From Lunularia cruciata (lineage: Eukaryota; Streptophyta; Marchantiopsida; Lunulariales; Lunulariaceae): a stretch of DNA of 64,000 bases. The notes under the pieces are model-generated. The model was not told the DNA's origin. It was given only the letters and a program-made list of their open reading frames with translations, and did not search any database. The position numbers were made by a program, and so were the translations under genes. The stretch spans positions 50,110,333-50,174,332 of the forward strand of contig OX419756.1 in assembly GCA_948567375.1 (NCBI GenBank), in the 5' to 3' direction. Shown piece after piece: positions 10,877 to 24,500 of this stretch (the first letter of the stretch is position 1; the number at the start of each line of letters is the position of its first letter).

Positions 10877-12972
10877 GAGAAAATTTTAAGTAAGCATAAG
10901 GAATGTATTTTGCAAGTAGTGATAAACATTTATAAATCTATTTTTTTAATTGCATATATAAAGCTTAATTTTCTATTTTTATTGGCCATTACATTCAGAA
11001 AATGTAGACAAAATTTATCAAGATGGAAGGCATATGGTTGATGTCTTGATCTTTATTGGATAGAAAGATTCTCATATACTTTCTAAAAAGCACCGTCTTT
11101 GTCAGAATTCTCTTTTGTTAGCATAAATATTTCCTCTAAACTCAGCCTTAGTAGAAGTGGGTTGGAGCTCCCGCTTTGGCTAAGCACCCCAAACTAATAC
11201 AAATTTTGCGACTCAAAAACAAAGTGAAAGCAATGAAACTTATAGAGAAATATCATTATTTCCATGATGTAATCAATTATCTTTAGAGTGGTAAGTGAAA
11301 TAATGTTAAGTCTTATATTCAAATTTAGTTACACATATGAGAGAATAAAATCCTGTATCATATTTATTCATTTATGATAATTTATTATTTTAGTTCTATT
11401 TTAGTTTTAGTTCTAAATAGGATTCTTCCATAAATTCAAAGTTAGATATTTGCTAACGTAACACTTTATATGGTATGTAAATCAAACGTTTAGTTTTAGA
11501 TAGCTCAATAATCCATTATATAGTTCCAAACCAAAAGTAGATGAGTACATCAAATGATTAGTTTAAGATAGCTGAACAAAGACATTATATAGTTCAAAAT
11601 CAACTTTATATACTGATAGAAACATGGATATTCAATTGTATTGGAAATTATTCTTTGGTTCTAAGAAGAGAGAGTTCATTGGGAGAGTTTATTTCCAATT
11701 AATATAAGATGTTGAAATTTGATTTTTCTTTCAAAAAATATGATGAGGCTGAAAATGTGTTTACCTATCAAGGAATATTGATGTTGGTAAAAGATATATT
11801 CATATTTTTGGAGAGAGGTAATAACTTTATTTTGTGACTTTAATGAATACGTCTATTAATTTGGTAAGTGTGAAAAAGTGATCAGATGGAGAGTTCATTT
11901 TAAATCACTAAGATCGTGGGACTCATGATACTAATCTGAATTATTCACTTACTCAATTGCTCTCTCTCTTGTTTCAGTGAATAGCAAAAACAGTGCAGTT
12001 TAAGTATTGGCTCGGGAGCAGCTGTAAATACTATCAAATTTAGCACAATAATCTATACGGAGATTTCAATTAGGACAGTTCATCGTGATGTTGTCCCAGC
12101 GATATGAATAGTCTCTCTCCGGGCTCGTTCCCATGTCGTTGTGCTTTCTTATTTTCTATCCGACTCTTCTAAATTATTTTATTTCTCTTCTTCGTTTTTT
12201 CAAAATATATAATTAATATCATAGAATCAAAACAAGCTATTGCAGAAATCCATGCCAAAACTTCAGCTTTAAGGAAGAAGTTCAAAAATATATTTATTCA
12301 AATTCAGTGGAGTACAAATGAGTACAAATGGATGGTTATACAACGATGGTCCTAAGTTAGCAAAATTCCTTGTTGGGTACGTCCGACCCGCACGAAAGGT
12401 ATAATGATCTAAGCACTTTCACGGAGACACTCGGTGAAATAAGCTTAAATCTATGGAAATATATTTTCTTTTCAAAATATATATTGATCCCTTTTGGAGA
12501 ATTTTCAATAACTAAGTACCATTTAGATCAAATAAATCTCCACTTTTGGGTTTGTGAGGTTACGTTACCTTTAATACCGGTACTTGGAGATATGAGAAAG
12601 CGAATGGATATCAGAGTACCTTCGATGACTTCGATCATCATCATCATCGATAGCTCATCCGACAATATAACTAAAAGCAATCCTCCTATAGACAAGTCCT
12701 TTTTCTTGCCAACATCCTCCAATAAATAAGTGGTCTTCTTAGCCAGCTTGTTCCTTGGAGAGTGCATGTGAACTTTAATGATGATTGGAGTGTTTTGTTG
12801 TTCGACAGGGAAAAGAAGAATCAGGCAAGATGATTAAAAGATATCAGATATCAGATTTGATATTGATGATTGGTAGACTATCTCATCAAGACATTCATCC
12901 ACTGATCTGAAACATGATTTTGAGGGGCTTGGGTTGGAAAGTATTTTCTCAGAAAACGTTATAATGTTCAAT
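10877..12972. other. AT-rich spacer, no supported gene
   Basis: The longest open frame (12370-12729, + strand, 119 codons) has no recognisable domain and opens in unremarkable sequence. A small tandem duplication of GAGTACAAATG is seen near 12311-12330. Nothing else is evident. Confidence 0.4.
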
Positions 12973-13025
12973 GAAAGGAGAAGGGCGACCGCGTAGAAGG
13001 ATGGGAAGACCCCATCAAGTATTCA
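12973..13025 (-). repeat. Dispersed repeat family 'GATGGGGTCTTCCCATC' (reverse copy)
   Basis: Read on the - strand this is CTTGATGGGGTCTTCCCATC, then CTTCTACGCGGTCGCCCTTC. The same string, with small changes, occurs at 28563-28671, 58978-59068 and in part at 16886-17115 and 58136-58156. It contains a GATGGG/CCCATC hairpin. Confidence 0.65.
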
Positions 13026-14079
13026 AAGAAAGGAACATGAATAGATTAAGCCCTGCTTATATCAAATCTGATTCCAATGGCTTTTGATAATTTTCAAGTT
13101 AAAGGACAACAAATTAGAGATAGCTGAGGTAAGTTTATCAAGAGAAATTTTTATAAACTCGTCAAATGAAGACGATCATTTTCATTCAATTAGAGGAGGG
13201 AAGCTTTTCAAAATATACTTTCTAATTTAGGAGATTTAGGAGGAAATATTTAAATAACTTAGAATTGGAAAATTATTAACTCAGTTACTACCTCATAACT
13301 AATTCAATTGGAGGAGTGAAGTTTTTCAAACAATACTTTTTAAATTTAGGAGACTTATGAGGTACTAGTAAAGAGTGAATGGACAACAATTTTAAGCATG
13401 ATAGCTTTGAAACCACATCTTATATGAGTTTGTTGTTTGTTGGATATTCTTGATGAAATCCTTTCTCTAATAAATTTCGCTAGTAATTGTGAAATTTCTG
13501 TACATATATAATTTTTAATAATTTGTATTTAGTGTGGCTTATTCTTATGATTTTTTTTTTAAATTTTAGTAAATTGTAGTAATTTCCACATACATAATCC
13601 TCTTTTATAATTAAAATTTGCTCCCAACATGATAATGATTAGTATTAAGTTGAAAAAATCTTAATAAACCATCTAATTAATTCTAGCCTGCACTTTTTCA
13701 TAGAATATAATATATTACATGTAAGCCCTTTCATCATGTAGATAATGCACAAGTTACAATCTTAGAATTAAAATTATGGTATGTAAGAAGGGTATAATTG
13801 ATCCTTGAAAGAATGCATAAAAAGGAAATTTATTTAAATATATAATATAAAATAATAATATAGATTATAAGAGCTTCCAAGAGATAATAAAAAATGTATA
13901 TTAAATGTTCCATAGAGTAATACATAAGAGGTTAATAGGAATCTTCTTCAAGACCAATTTATTTTGAACAATTTTATGTACTTGATTTGTAAGATTTTTA
14001 TGATCCTCTTTGGAAGTTGAGTAAATCGGTTAAGAAACTAGAAACTAATTTATCTAGGAAAGTCTGTATCCATCTAAAA

Positions 14080-14082
<3 letters not shown>
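13026..14082. other. AT-rich spacer, no gene seen
   Basis: A motif of the type TTTTCAAA.ATACTTT.TAATTTAGGAGA.TTA is repeated near 13207-13235 and 13325-13352, each followed by an AGGA or GAGG block, so a diverged duplication is likely. No coding region is recognised. Confidence 0.4.

Positions 14083-14154
<72 letters not shown>
14083..14154. repeat. (TA)36 microsatellite
   Basis: Uninterrupted TA dinucleotides over 72 bp. It is likely to be length-variable and to extrude as a cruciform. Confidence 0.95.
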
Positions 14155-14155
<1 letters not shown>

Positions 14156-16885
14156 CATTGTGCTAGTATGAGTGAAAAAACTTTACGTCATTTCAGTTTC
14201 ATAACCCATAATTAAAATAGGAAATTTTGCTATAATGATACTCAACAACTTTGAAAGATAGATTTCTAGCTCGTTGACAATGTTTCTAACATGCTTAATA
14301 ATTTTTAAAATTTTAATATTTTTATTTCTATATTGAAATTCCTTAAATGGAAAAATAATAAATTTAGAATAGATAGTTCCAGATAGAAAACAAGAAATGA
14401 ATATTGCTATGTAAGAATCATAAAGAAGATTATAATTAAATTATACTTAACATGATATTTTTAACTTAAATACCATATTAGGAGTAAAACAAGCATAAGG
14501 CAGAATACATCATATGTTGAGAAGTATATATTAAAATAAAATATTTTAGATATATTAAAACCTTTCTATAAAGTTTAGAATCTAGGTTTTACAATCTATC
14601 AAAATTTGATTAACTGCTTAAATTTTCACCTAATATTTTTTATGAATTAAATAAAAATTTAAGATAAAATATTATAAATACTATTTGAAAGTGAGCTAGA
14701 ATAGGATTTTCTACATCCAATTTTTTTAAGACACATAATCTTACACTCATAAAAGTATTTTATCTTATAATGAACAGTCTGATTTATTATAAGTTTGAAG
14801 GAGTGAATATTATAAGTTAAGAAAATATACAAAATTTTAAATATAATATATAAATAGAATAAAAATATCTCATAAAAATTTCAGATAATTAGGTAGAAAT
14901 CATGCATCTTTATATTTCTTAAATTTTTCTTTATATAATCATAATAAATTTTTTATGCATTTTGGATAATATCAAAAGAAAAATATTTATTTGATTATCT
15001 TGATATTTTCTAAGGAAAAAATTAGAAAAAATTGAAAACTTAGGTTTAATTTTACTTATATTTGAATGGTTACCTTAAAATGAAAATTTACTATACTTCA
15101 CTAAAATAAAATTTAAATCTTCTTGTTTGAAATTGATCTTTCATGCATAAGATATATTGGATTAAGGAAATTGGATACTAACAAAAAGAAAATATACCTT
15201 TAGAAAGGATTAAGGAAGTTGGATTAAGCAGAAGAAAACATACTAGTGTTTTACCTTTAGAAAGGATTTGATTTGCAAAGTCTGAAGCTGTAACGATCTT
15301 TATCATTGGAGGTCTATAGCTATCATTTATAGTGTAAAAATTTGGTTGTATGAGTCAAAGTCATACTAGTTTTAGACAATCTATATAAATTGGTCAATTT
15401 GCAGTAAGTAAACAATCGCGTAAAAGGAGGTAAGACAACAAGAAGTATAGGAAGACCCATCGAGTCAAACTGTATAATGATTAAATATAAGATTAAAATG
15501 GGACTCAGCTTTCTGGGTATATGACAAATTTGCAATTAGTCACCTGGATATCAATACGAATCTGAAAATGTTTATAATCTACACATCATACACACTTACA
15601 AATGTTTGCTGACTCCAAGTTGTGGTTTCCGCTTGTATAGGGTTCGTAGTCCTTCTAAACAAGTCTGTCTACTAAATTTCAGTGGTTAAACTTCAATTCT
15701 TTGTTGTGTTACAAATGCCTACTGAGGTTGCCTTGTACTTCTGTCCGGACGCATTATATTCAGTAGTCCACTGGATATTTTCTCTAATCTACTCAGTTCC
15801 TCCGTCCTGGTGATTCATCTAATTTTGTTCCAAGAAACAAGATGACAATATTTGGGAACTGATATTTACACATCATTTTTTCTATTTCTACAAATTTTAT
15901 CAAGTTTTGAGAATTTTATTGTACATCTCCCCCAAGTTAGAGAATTTTAAATGAACATATATTCAATTATATATTTTATATTTCCACGTCCTTCCTAAAT
16001 CTTTAAATTGATTCCCAAGTATCGAGGCCGAAGCAGGTATCTAACTGAAACAAATACGGGGTGGGGTAAGGGAAAAAACGACCGTAGTAGCTAAAGCTGC
16101 ATTTCGGAAAGTGTAGAAATATCAAAATCGTTTCTGAATTCATACTAATCAAGGACTCCTAAAACTCGAGAGGTGTTGTCATATCAAACGCTGGATATGG
16201 AAATATCAATTTATTAATATTTAATTATAATAAATCAAAGTATAATAAGGTAAATCAGATCTCTTAAATTTCATATATAGGATAAGAAGTTATTAATCTT
16301 GTTTGTTGTATCTCGTTTGGATAAAGTATAATTGATTTTATGCAAAAAAGGTAAAATATAAAATTTGATTTTATAAACTTTTTATGTTTTGAACTTATAT
16401 ATCTAAATATAATAAAATATTAATAATTTATTTATTATAAATAAAATAATGAAAATATTAATATAAATTAAGGAAACCTTAGAAAAAGACTAGTCGGTGT
16501 AATTATAAGTTGACGATAAAGTGCTGCAATTACTTTGTCGAGAATGGAATGTTATTTATTCCCAAACATGTCATGTCATATACTTAATGTAGGTCATGCG
16601 TATTGGATTGTCTTATCATTATGATCATGTTTCTCGTATCTCACGTCAACTGAACAGTAATCTCCATGTTCTTCTAGTGCCAAATGTACATGTCAATCAA
16701 TGATAACAACGTTATAAGTTACATTATAATGATTTTAGCACCATTAAATATATGAGAAAGAGTGTCAATAATGAAACTTCTATTAATGTGTAAAAACTCT
16801 TCTCCACTTTACTTAGTGCATATAATCGAGGGAGCGTTTAGGGAACATCTTTTTGTTATCTTGACATCCCTTTCCATCTTTGTTA
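14155..16885. other. AT-rich desert
   Basis: Very AT-rich, dense in stops, with only short open frames (about 70 codons) and no recognisable motif. Nothing is supported beyond scattered homopolymer-like tracts. Confidence 0.5.
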
Positions 16886-17115
16886 TCTTGAGAAAAGGGC
16901 GGTCGCGTAGAAAACAAAATTTCAAATTAGACCCATTAATTATAAAAATATTAAGTAATAAAGAGAGTGGGTACAAACGTGGGTGATAACGAACATAAAT
17001 GAATACTATCTTATATATTTTTGTCTCCCGCTTGGATGGCTTTCTGGGATTTTCCTATCCTCCTTGTGTTCTATGTGTCATAAATTGTCTCTCGCTACGT
17101 GGTTGCCTTCTCTCT
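16886..17115. repeat. Two partial copies of the dispersed repeat, opposite orientations
   Basis: Near 16893-16912 the string GGGCGGTCGCGTAG is the reverse-strand form of CTACGCG(A/G)CCGCCC. At 17020-17113 the + strand reads TTTTGTCTCCCGCTTGGATGG, then CCTATCCTCCTTGTGTTC, then GCTACGTGGTTGCCTTCTC. It matches 58995-59065 in order, with an extra 30 bp or so inside. The pair sits at the border between AT-rich DNA and the GC-richer island. Confidence 0.55.
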
Positions 17116-20100
17116 CTCTTATAGTAATCAAGTTTTAAACATCTAAAAAAACAGCTAGAAAATTAAGTTATATCAATATAAATTTATATTTTCTTTTTAA
17201 AGCAAATATAACTGATAATTTTTTTATGAATCTTCAAAATCTGAAATAGATTTATAGAAAAGAAAAAGTATAGGAACCAAATCACAACAGTATCTACCTA
17301 ACTACTTTCTTTCGAATAGATGCTATACTCTGGAGGAAGAATCTATTGTAGCTAGCTTATCCTCCATACGCATCCAATGTGTAGGTACTGTAGGGTATTG
17401 AAAGTTGAAAGTATTTTTGGCAGATTTGCTCTGCTCCGGAGATAGTCTGTAACTTATCTCGCCGAAGGTCACTGAGGGACAAATATCTGCGCAAGAAGTT
17501 ACATCGCAGAGAGATTCCGCGCATGTGAGAAGTAAAAGAGTTTGGTCTCTCATTCTCTTGGATGAGGTCCGTGGCATTGCGCCTTCTGTGACCTTAGCTC
17601 CTAATCGTAGAGGTGACCCCAGTCTGGACGTGATTCAAGGCTGTCGTTGTCACACAAGATACGTGGTCCACCGGTACCGTATGTGGTCGCGATCTAGACG
17701 ACCTATCCTGGGCTGCTGAGCTGGGGAACGGAGTGATACATGACGCTTGCGACAAGAATTTAACCTTGCGGAACGGAGTGACATATGACGCTATCTTTCC
17801 TTGTCATCCTCTGCATGACGCCAAATACGCAATTACACACAACTTTTCTTTCAAACCCGTTGCCCGTATCTCAATTTCGTACGCAGTTGTGGAAATTCAA
17901 TCGACGGGAAAGTGCCCTGACACGCAAAGCATCGACCGAAGGAAAGCTTACGGAAAGCAGTTCTGTTGCCTTAACCACTTGCCGGTGTCTAATTCGGAAA
18001 ACTGTCAGCACGTGTCATGTGCAACGTGAGTACCCTTTAAAGCGTACTTCATTACCAGGTGAAGTTGAACTTACGAATTTCAGTATGTTTGTCCTCGTTG
18101 AGGTCAGAAGCGACAAGAAAAGGGAGCAGCCTATTGGCCCTCCAGCAGATGGTAGAAGAAAGTCCATCTGCCGTTAAATGGTTGCTATGGAAAGAAGGGG
18201 TTTGGTTACCGTAATGAGGAGAAAAAGGGAGAGATGTTCGTGCCGAGAGAAGCGTAAACGGTCGCCCCAAGAGAAGGGAAGGGAAAGAAAGAACGTCGTC
18301 GTTGTCAGTGGAAGGAGAAGCAGCCGGTCATACGGAGGGGAACAAAGCATACAGTTCGGAGGAGGGATGTTTACTTCCTCCCGGCTTTCGGGAGGGGATA
18401 CTCAATGGCTGCCTTGCGGAGGAATCGAGACACAAGGTAGGAAGCGAGAATGTAGCCACCTCCTCGCTGGCTGGTTCCCTTTGCCGGATTTCACGCATAC
18501 TAACTTAACTGGCGAGATGCTTGCTTGACACAGCCCTAGGTCAGTCGGTTCCTAGGATCTGACGTTTGGACGTAGATTCCACAACAAGGTCCATTCAAAT
18601 AAGGGGTTCAATTGGGGTTTGTTCAAGTAAATATCTTACTAGCTCACATAAAACAGTGTCTAGGTTCTGTGGACCAGATTTAATGGGAGTGAGATCTTGC
18701 GGCTTCAGATAACGACAAGGTTGGCTCCAGACCATGGAGGTAACCCCGTTCACACCAACTCGGTGGACGGCCGGCGGAAGAATCGAGAAAGGGAGGAAGC
18801 GAACATGGAGCAGGGCAGGGTGGGGGAGGTTAAGAATACCATCGGCTAGTCGGGAAGGAGATCATTTCTCTCAAACCAGTGGGTCCGTGGTTTCTGGCGT
18901 TGGGTTGTCGCCGGCCCGTAATAAACAACTCTCCCCTGGACGATGGGTGAAGCAACAGTAGCACATGGACTTTACTCCTTGTATCTCGACCGTATCGCAT
19001 TAGGTGAAGGAGGTCATGACCGTCGCGAACTGAGATCATGCTCTCTCTAACTGCGGGCGTCGAGGCGGATTTACTGGACCTCCTCGATTTCCTAGATGAC
19101 TGCGCTCGTCAAAGGTATCTGGGGGATTGCGCGCAAGTCAATCCGCGCACACTAACCAGGGTTAATTGATTCAGAACAGGGTCTGCGCTTTGGATAAGAT
19201 CGCACATACATCTGTGATCGTACGGCTGTCCCGTTTGGAAGTAACCGAGCGACCTTGCGTGGGATCCGCCATCGATCCTCCCCAACCCACGTTCGTTCTT
19301 ATCCCTCGTCCTCGTCCCAACTCCTGCTCTTCCTTTACTCCTTCCCCCTCCACTTCTGCACGCTCTCCCCTCCTGCCCTGACGACTTCTACCCACAGACA
19401 CAGACAGGCAAGTACTCTTCTGGGAATTTGCAGGAGATGGCGAGGGCCGGTCCTTCTCTTCCTTAGCAGCCGACTTTGCTTCTACGGTAATCTAGAAACA
19501 TAATCCTATTATCCGAGCCGCCAGAGTAGTCTAAAGCAAGGTTCGGAGAGGTCCGGGATCTACTGTAAACAGTAGTCTCCAAACTACCGGTCGAAACCGG
19601 AAAGTCCGTTGCGTAGTCAAAATCTGCAAAGAAAGGACCATTGGTTCACAAATTCACGAAAGGTCCATTTCGGGTATATGCCAAGAAGATTCTCGATTGC
19701 GACATTACCAGGGACTCTTCACTGAAACGAATTACTGTGCCCGAGCGCATGGCCAAAACACGAGGCACGGAGTCGAACCAAGCAACCAACGGATGGATTG
19801 ATTAGCAAGATGGTTCTCCGTCAACCTGGATCGAACCGCGCGCACGCCGACACAACCACCACTTTCCGTCTACCACTCTCGTCGTCTCTACCGCCTTGCC
19901 TGGGCCCATAAGACTCTTGCAGTAGAGAACAGCATGCAGTAAATTTCTCAGGGTACATGTTCACGATTCTTCCCCATCGTTGGAACGGAGGTCTGTTGGT
20001 TGGGTCGGGGATCGGAAGAAACTGAAGTGAAGAACTACAGCAGCAGAAGAATAGATACAATTGCTTGCCCGTGCGCACGCGCTAAGCTCTTTATGTACGA

Positions 20101-20293
20101 CGACCGAGAAAGAGGAAGTGTGTATTTGACGACTCATAGAGTAGCGAGTCTGAGATTTTATTCCTTCGTCGTCGTCGCTTCAACAGCAGCTGTGTGGTTG
20201 GTTGATTGAGTAGGTGGTTAATTCCGAGCTTTTTTTCACTCCCCTCTCGTCCTCTTCTTCTTCGCGTGCACACGGACGTGCACGCCGTCCTCG
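17116..20293. other. GC-richer gene-free stretch upstream of the KRP gene
   Basis: From about 17,320 composition rises sharply. Several overlapping open frames of 60 to 130 codons exist on both strands, the longest at 17785-18177, but they have no recognisable domain and look like chance frames in GC-rich DNA. A short inverted repeat, CCTAGG...CCTAGG, lies near 18535-18556. No tRNA or rRNA was recognised. It may include unrecognised exons or distal promoter of the gene at 21540. Confidence 0.35.
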
Positions 20294-20300
20294 TATAAAT
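20294..20300 (+). promoter_or_regulatory. Candidate TATA box of the KRP-like gene
   Basis: TATAAAT sits in a GC-rich context, followed by T and C runs and then CACT about 30 bases on, a reasonable plant transcription start. The start codon is 1.2 kb downstream, implying a long or spliced leader. A TTCAG tandem (about four units) lies near 20400-20419 in the presumed leader. Confidence 0.4.
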
Positions 20301-20324
20301 TTTTTCCCCCTTTTAGCGTGACAC

Positions 20325-21539
20325 TGGTTTGAGCATTCACTCCCCTGAGATTGTCGTGGCTTGAGAGCAGACATTAAGTAAGAGCCCGAATTGGGTTCTG
20401 TTCAGTTCAGTTCAGTTCACCACGTGGTTCCCGGGCATTGTCTGGAGGAGCAGCAAGAGGAGGAAGAAGAACCGAAGATAGTTCTTTTTCTTCGCTGCCT
20501 TCGTGAATGAGAGTTCTTTTAGGTCAGGTCCAGATCAAATCGGTTTGCTTTTAACGCCCCCGGAGGTTGTCTTCTGGATAGCTGAATAGCTTCTATAGCT
20601 CGTAGCTTTGCTGCTGCTGTGCTGAGTGTCTTCTGGGTCCACAAGCTGTGCCAAGAATTTGCTTTCTTCGATCCAAAAAATCTCTGAGGCAATTCTTATC
20701 TCTGCAGATACATTCTCTGAAAGCTCCTCTTCTCTCTTGTCTCAAACGGCAATTGGGTCTCGGTTTCTTTAACTGGAGGGCGTGATCCTGCGAAGTCTTG
20801 TTCAGGGAAGTGGCGGGGCTCACAAGTTATCTGTGCTTTTCGTAGCTGTCTTCAATCATAAGTGTTGAAATTGGTGCTGCAAATCCAACTGTCTCACCCA
20901 AGGGAACAACATCTCACATTTGACGAGATACAGATTCCTTTATTATTCGGTTCCTGCGATTGGCTTCGACGAAAAAAATTTGTGTGGCGCAGTAAGTATC
21001 GTCCTAGTGGAAGAAGTGAGGATACTTACTGAACCGGGTTAATTGAACGCGCAATCAGTGCAGATTCCATGGCTGATGAGAGCAGATTCTAGAGGAGAGA
21101 AACATCTTGCTGTAAGCCGGTCTGATAGATATATCCGATTTAACTCTGACTTACCTTTGAACAGTGACACAGCCGTTGTTACCGACTCTCATCTGTAAGG
21201 AAACGAGTTACGACCAAATTTGTGCTCTCGGATAACCAAGGAAGCCCACTCACAAGGAAATCTGATTTTCTGGGATTCTACTTCGCTACTTGCTGCTGAA
21301 CGTTGTCGAACGAACTATCCATCTATCTATCATACATTGCGGGGTCCGGTCCCAAAGAGTTCTCGCTGGGCAGGTGAGCCTGTAAAACACGTGAAATAAG
21401 ATAGTGTCCAAACGGGAAGGAAGGAAGGAGCTCGGTGGCAGTTCGGGACTACTTCTACTATCACCGACTGTAGCATCTCAGTATTTCTTGTTATGTGTAC
21501 CGTGGACCACCCGGTTTCACCAAGGACACTCAGAACTTA
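20325..21539 (+). promoter_or_regulatory. Presumed 5' leader of the KRP-like gene, with upstream ORFs
   Basis: No coding frame is supported in this stretch. Several upstream ATGs open very short frames, for example ATGGCTGATGAG near 21070, which stops after seven codons. CAG|GTGAGC at 21371-21372 and an acceptor-like CATCTCAG at 21480 would permit a leader intron of about 108 nt. This is only a possibility. Confidence 0.35.
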
Positions 21540-21540
21540 A
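21493..21540 (+). promoter_or_regulatory. 15-codon uORF whose stop overlaps the main start codon
   Basis: ATG at 21493 opens a frame of 15 codons that ends in TAA at 21538-21540. The last A of this stop is the first base of the main ATG at 21540 (TAATG). Such overlap is a known arrangement for reinitiation control. The next in-frame ATG at 21570 has a better context (AAAATGG) and could be the true start. An in-frame stop at 21471-21473 rules out extension of the main frame in unspliced sequence. Confidence 0.45.
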
Positions 21541-24500
21541 TGGGTAGACACATACAGTCGGGTACAAAAATGGATGCACGGGATGTGAGCTCGACCAATG
21601 AGAACTTGATCCTTGAACAGGACCCAGCTGTTACCGGACTGGAACAACAACAACAACAACAGCAACAAAATCAGCTGACGAACGTGATCGCTCTGAGAGA
21701 AGGACAGAATTCTGAAGGGAGAAGTACGAACCTCGAAATTTCTTTGTCTGAACTAGAACCAGTGCAGCAAGCTCCGGCTGACGCTCATGCTTTCGCTGAG
21801 CCAGTGGGAGAAGAGCTAAAGCTTGAGAGAGATGAAATAGAAGCAGTAGCGGCGGCATCTTCTTCCCACCCGCTAATTGTTTGGGTGATAGACGCAAATG
21901 AGGGACCTGCCATTCTCTCCCCACCAGAAGTAGCAGCAGCAGCAGGAGGAGACTTAAGCTTGGCTATGCCCTCTCTAGTTTCTGAAGAGTCGCCCACGGC
22001 GGCACAGAGCAGATTCCCAAGCGCAAGTGTTGTTTATGGAGGAGATGAAGCAGCGGCTCCCAGTACTGCCGGAGATGTCAAGGTCGAAGCCAAGGCTCGA
22101 GACGATGAACAATTGAGGGTATCTGCTAACAATAAGCGCCTCGCAGACAATGCTGCAGCATCCCCGATGCGGTGGGACGCTGCTGGACTAGCAGACCCGC
22201 GTGAGACAAAGGTGCGCTCGGTGGACGCCATGAACAGAAATCGGATGGGAGCAAATTTCTCCAGCTCCCGCTGGGACCGAAGTTCCTGCGAGAGTCGGGC
22301 CCAAGGGCCTTCTAGTGCACGGTGCTCTCAGGTGAGATTTCTTTCCCTTTAAGAAATTGCCCACAAGTGGTCGGCGTGTATTGACTTGCACTCACCACCA
22401 GCTTAAAGCGGAAACAAGATTTTTGTTTAGTTCTTATCAATCACGTGTAGATATTACCGTGTGAATCTAATACACCCACATGAAAAGTCTTGTCTATAAA
22501 ATTGCAATCAGTTTCGTGACGCTAGGCTTAATCCCAGTTTCTTCTGGCTGAACGCGATCTGTCCTTGAAATTGCACTTCTGAAGTCCTCCACGCCACTCG
22601 GCTCGAGTGACATTATTGTTGTGGGGATTTCTCTCCTAAAGTTTGTGCACTACGTGCTGTCTGTGACTTGGATTGCAATCTGTGACTTGAAGTGATCTGT
22701 CGGTATCTGTTGAAATTATTCTCGAGGCTCGAGCGACGGGTTTGTTGAACCCAATGATTCTCTTTCCCCACATTTGCCGTCATGAACTTGCTGGAGACGA
22801 AATGGCAACTAACATTGATGGCTATCCGCCAATTTCGTACCATATGGTTTCCAGTCTTTGTAGCTTCCCATGCAGTGGATCCTCGAGTATCAATCACGTC
22901 AAGTCCTTCACTAGCAACACTAGGGTCATGATCGCTCATTCCTGTGAGCGTTTGCTGAGACCATGATTGAGGATTAGCCGGGTGTCTGTCTCCCGTCTTT
23001 AGAAATTGGAAACCTCCTACGGTCATGCTGCTATTGACGTATCGATGCTCCCATCGACATTTTTGCTTGATGCTCGGTCGACGGTCGAAAATGAATATCG
23101 ACGGAGTCGAGTATATACTGGCAAACTACTGTGAGCTCGACTCTTGTCTGAGTTTCGCGAGGTCAGTCCTTTATCAGCAAATGTGTCTCGGGACCCCATA
23201 TTCTAGACAAACCTGCATGAACGAACTTCTATGAGGACAGGAGAAGAGTCGAAGGTGAGTTTCCCACCTCACTTTTGGCAGTTTTTCAAGTTGTCCTTTG
23301 AAGCTTTATGATTTTCACGTTGTTTCGTACTCTGTTCTGTACACATGTGGGTTTTTCCTTGCATCTGTATATCACTAGAGGTAACGGATTGAGGCATCTA
23401 TTTCTGACAGTCGGAAGCAGAATCAGGTCCAGTGCCGTTAAGGTTAATATATGTGATCCCGGAGTCAAACAGAGCCCATCTATCTCAAGTGCATTTGCCG
23501 CCACGGTAGTTCAAACATGATTGCTATCGATAGTTCGTCTCCAGCAGAGGTCTCCCTCGCATTGTATTCCTACCAAAATTCTACGATGCATTGGCCTCGA
23601 CATTCGAAATCGAAGTGGAGAAACCTTTACTACATAAATGCATCAGTGGGCATCAAATTCCCTCTCTAATTATTCTTCTACTCCGAGCCTTTTGAGCCTT
23701 ATAGCTACAGGCTGGCCGCGCGGTGCTGATAGTATTTCAAACCGGCAAAGTTTTTGCTCTGCTTTCTTTCATGTCTTCGCACTAAGTCAAATTTAGATCA
23801 AACGTTGTTCCGGAAAACATTTTCCTTGCTTTCGAACCCATTTCGTGCACCTTCCACGAGTAAGCGCCTAGTGTCAAGCACCTAAAGTCTCAATTTTTCC
23901 GCCTTGTTGCATATCAGATCTCGGTATCAGATGCATGGTTTAGAAAGGGGCCTCAAATTTTGTTTCGAGTATTGGGAGGAATTTTGTGCTATTTAGATGT
24001 GAAAGAGGCGTGGGATGGGCGTTTCAAGTTGAGGCGGCGGCAGGCCTCGAGGAGGTCACCTTTGAATGAGTCCTTAGAGAGGAGAGCATGAGAATGGGAT
24101 TCTGTCGTTTTATCCAGGCTCTTGCCGAGGACTGAGTCATTTGACTCTTGATAATCTGCATTCCCCACCCCTGCTCCTTTTTGTAGCCTTGCATTTATGG
24201 CGAGAACACGGGTAATTAATGGGTCCAGATCCTCAATGTCTGCCTACGAGCTCAACCGTACGACCTAGAACTTGTTGTGCTTCAGATCAGGTGCTATGCT
24301 AAATTTCTCTTCGCCATTGGGAAGAAAGGATTATCTCTACTAGACGAATTACTTCTTTCCTTTCCGTTACAGTCTCAAGCATCGCATCTACGGAAACAAG
24401 CAACCAAACGCACTACAGTAGGCACCTGATTGCTGGAAAGTACTCCGCGATTGAATAGTGTATTAGAGTCTCCAGTGAAATAAGTTCGTAATTCATTTCT

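Noticed and set aside
12370-12729. 119-codon + strand open frame
   Set aside because: No recognisable domain, AT-rich codon content like its non-coding surroundings, and no splice or promoter context.
17785-18177. 130-codon frame in the GC-rich stretch
   Set aside because: Overlapping frames of similar size exist on both strands, none with a domain; expected in GC-rich DNA.
19760-19840. TCGAACCA and TCGAACCG words resembling a tRNA T-arm
   Set aside because: No matching acceptor, D-arm or anticodon arm at the right distances.
21495-22352. KRP-like frame starting at 21495 and ending at 22352
   Set aside because: 21495 is a GTG, not a eukaryotic start, and the last six codons lie beyond the CAG|GTGAGA donor. 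ATG 21540 or 21570 and splicing to 25910 fit better.
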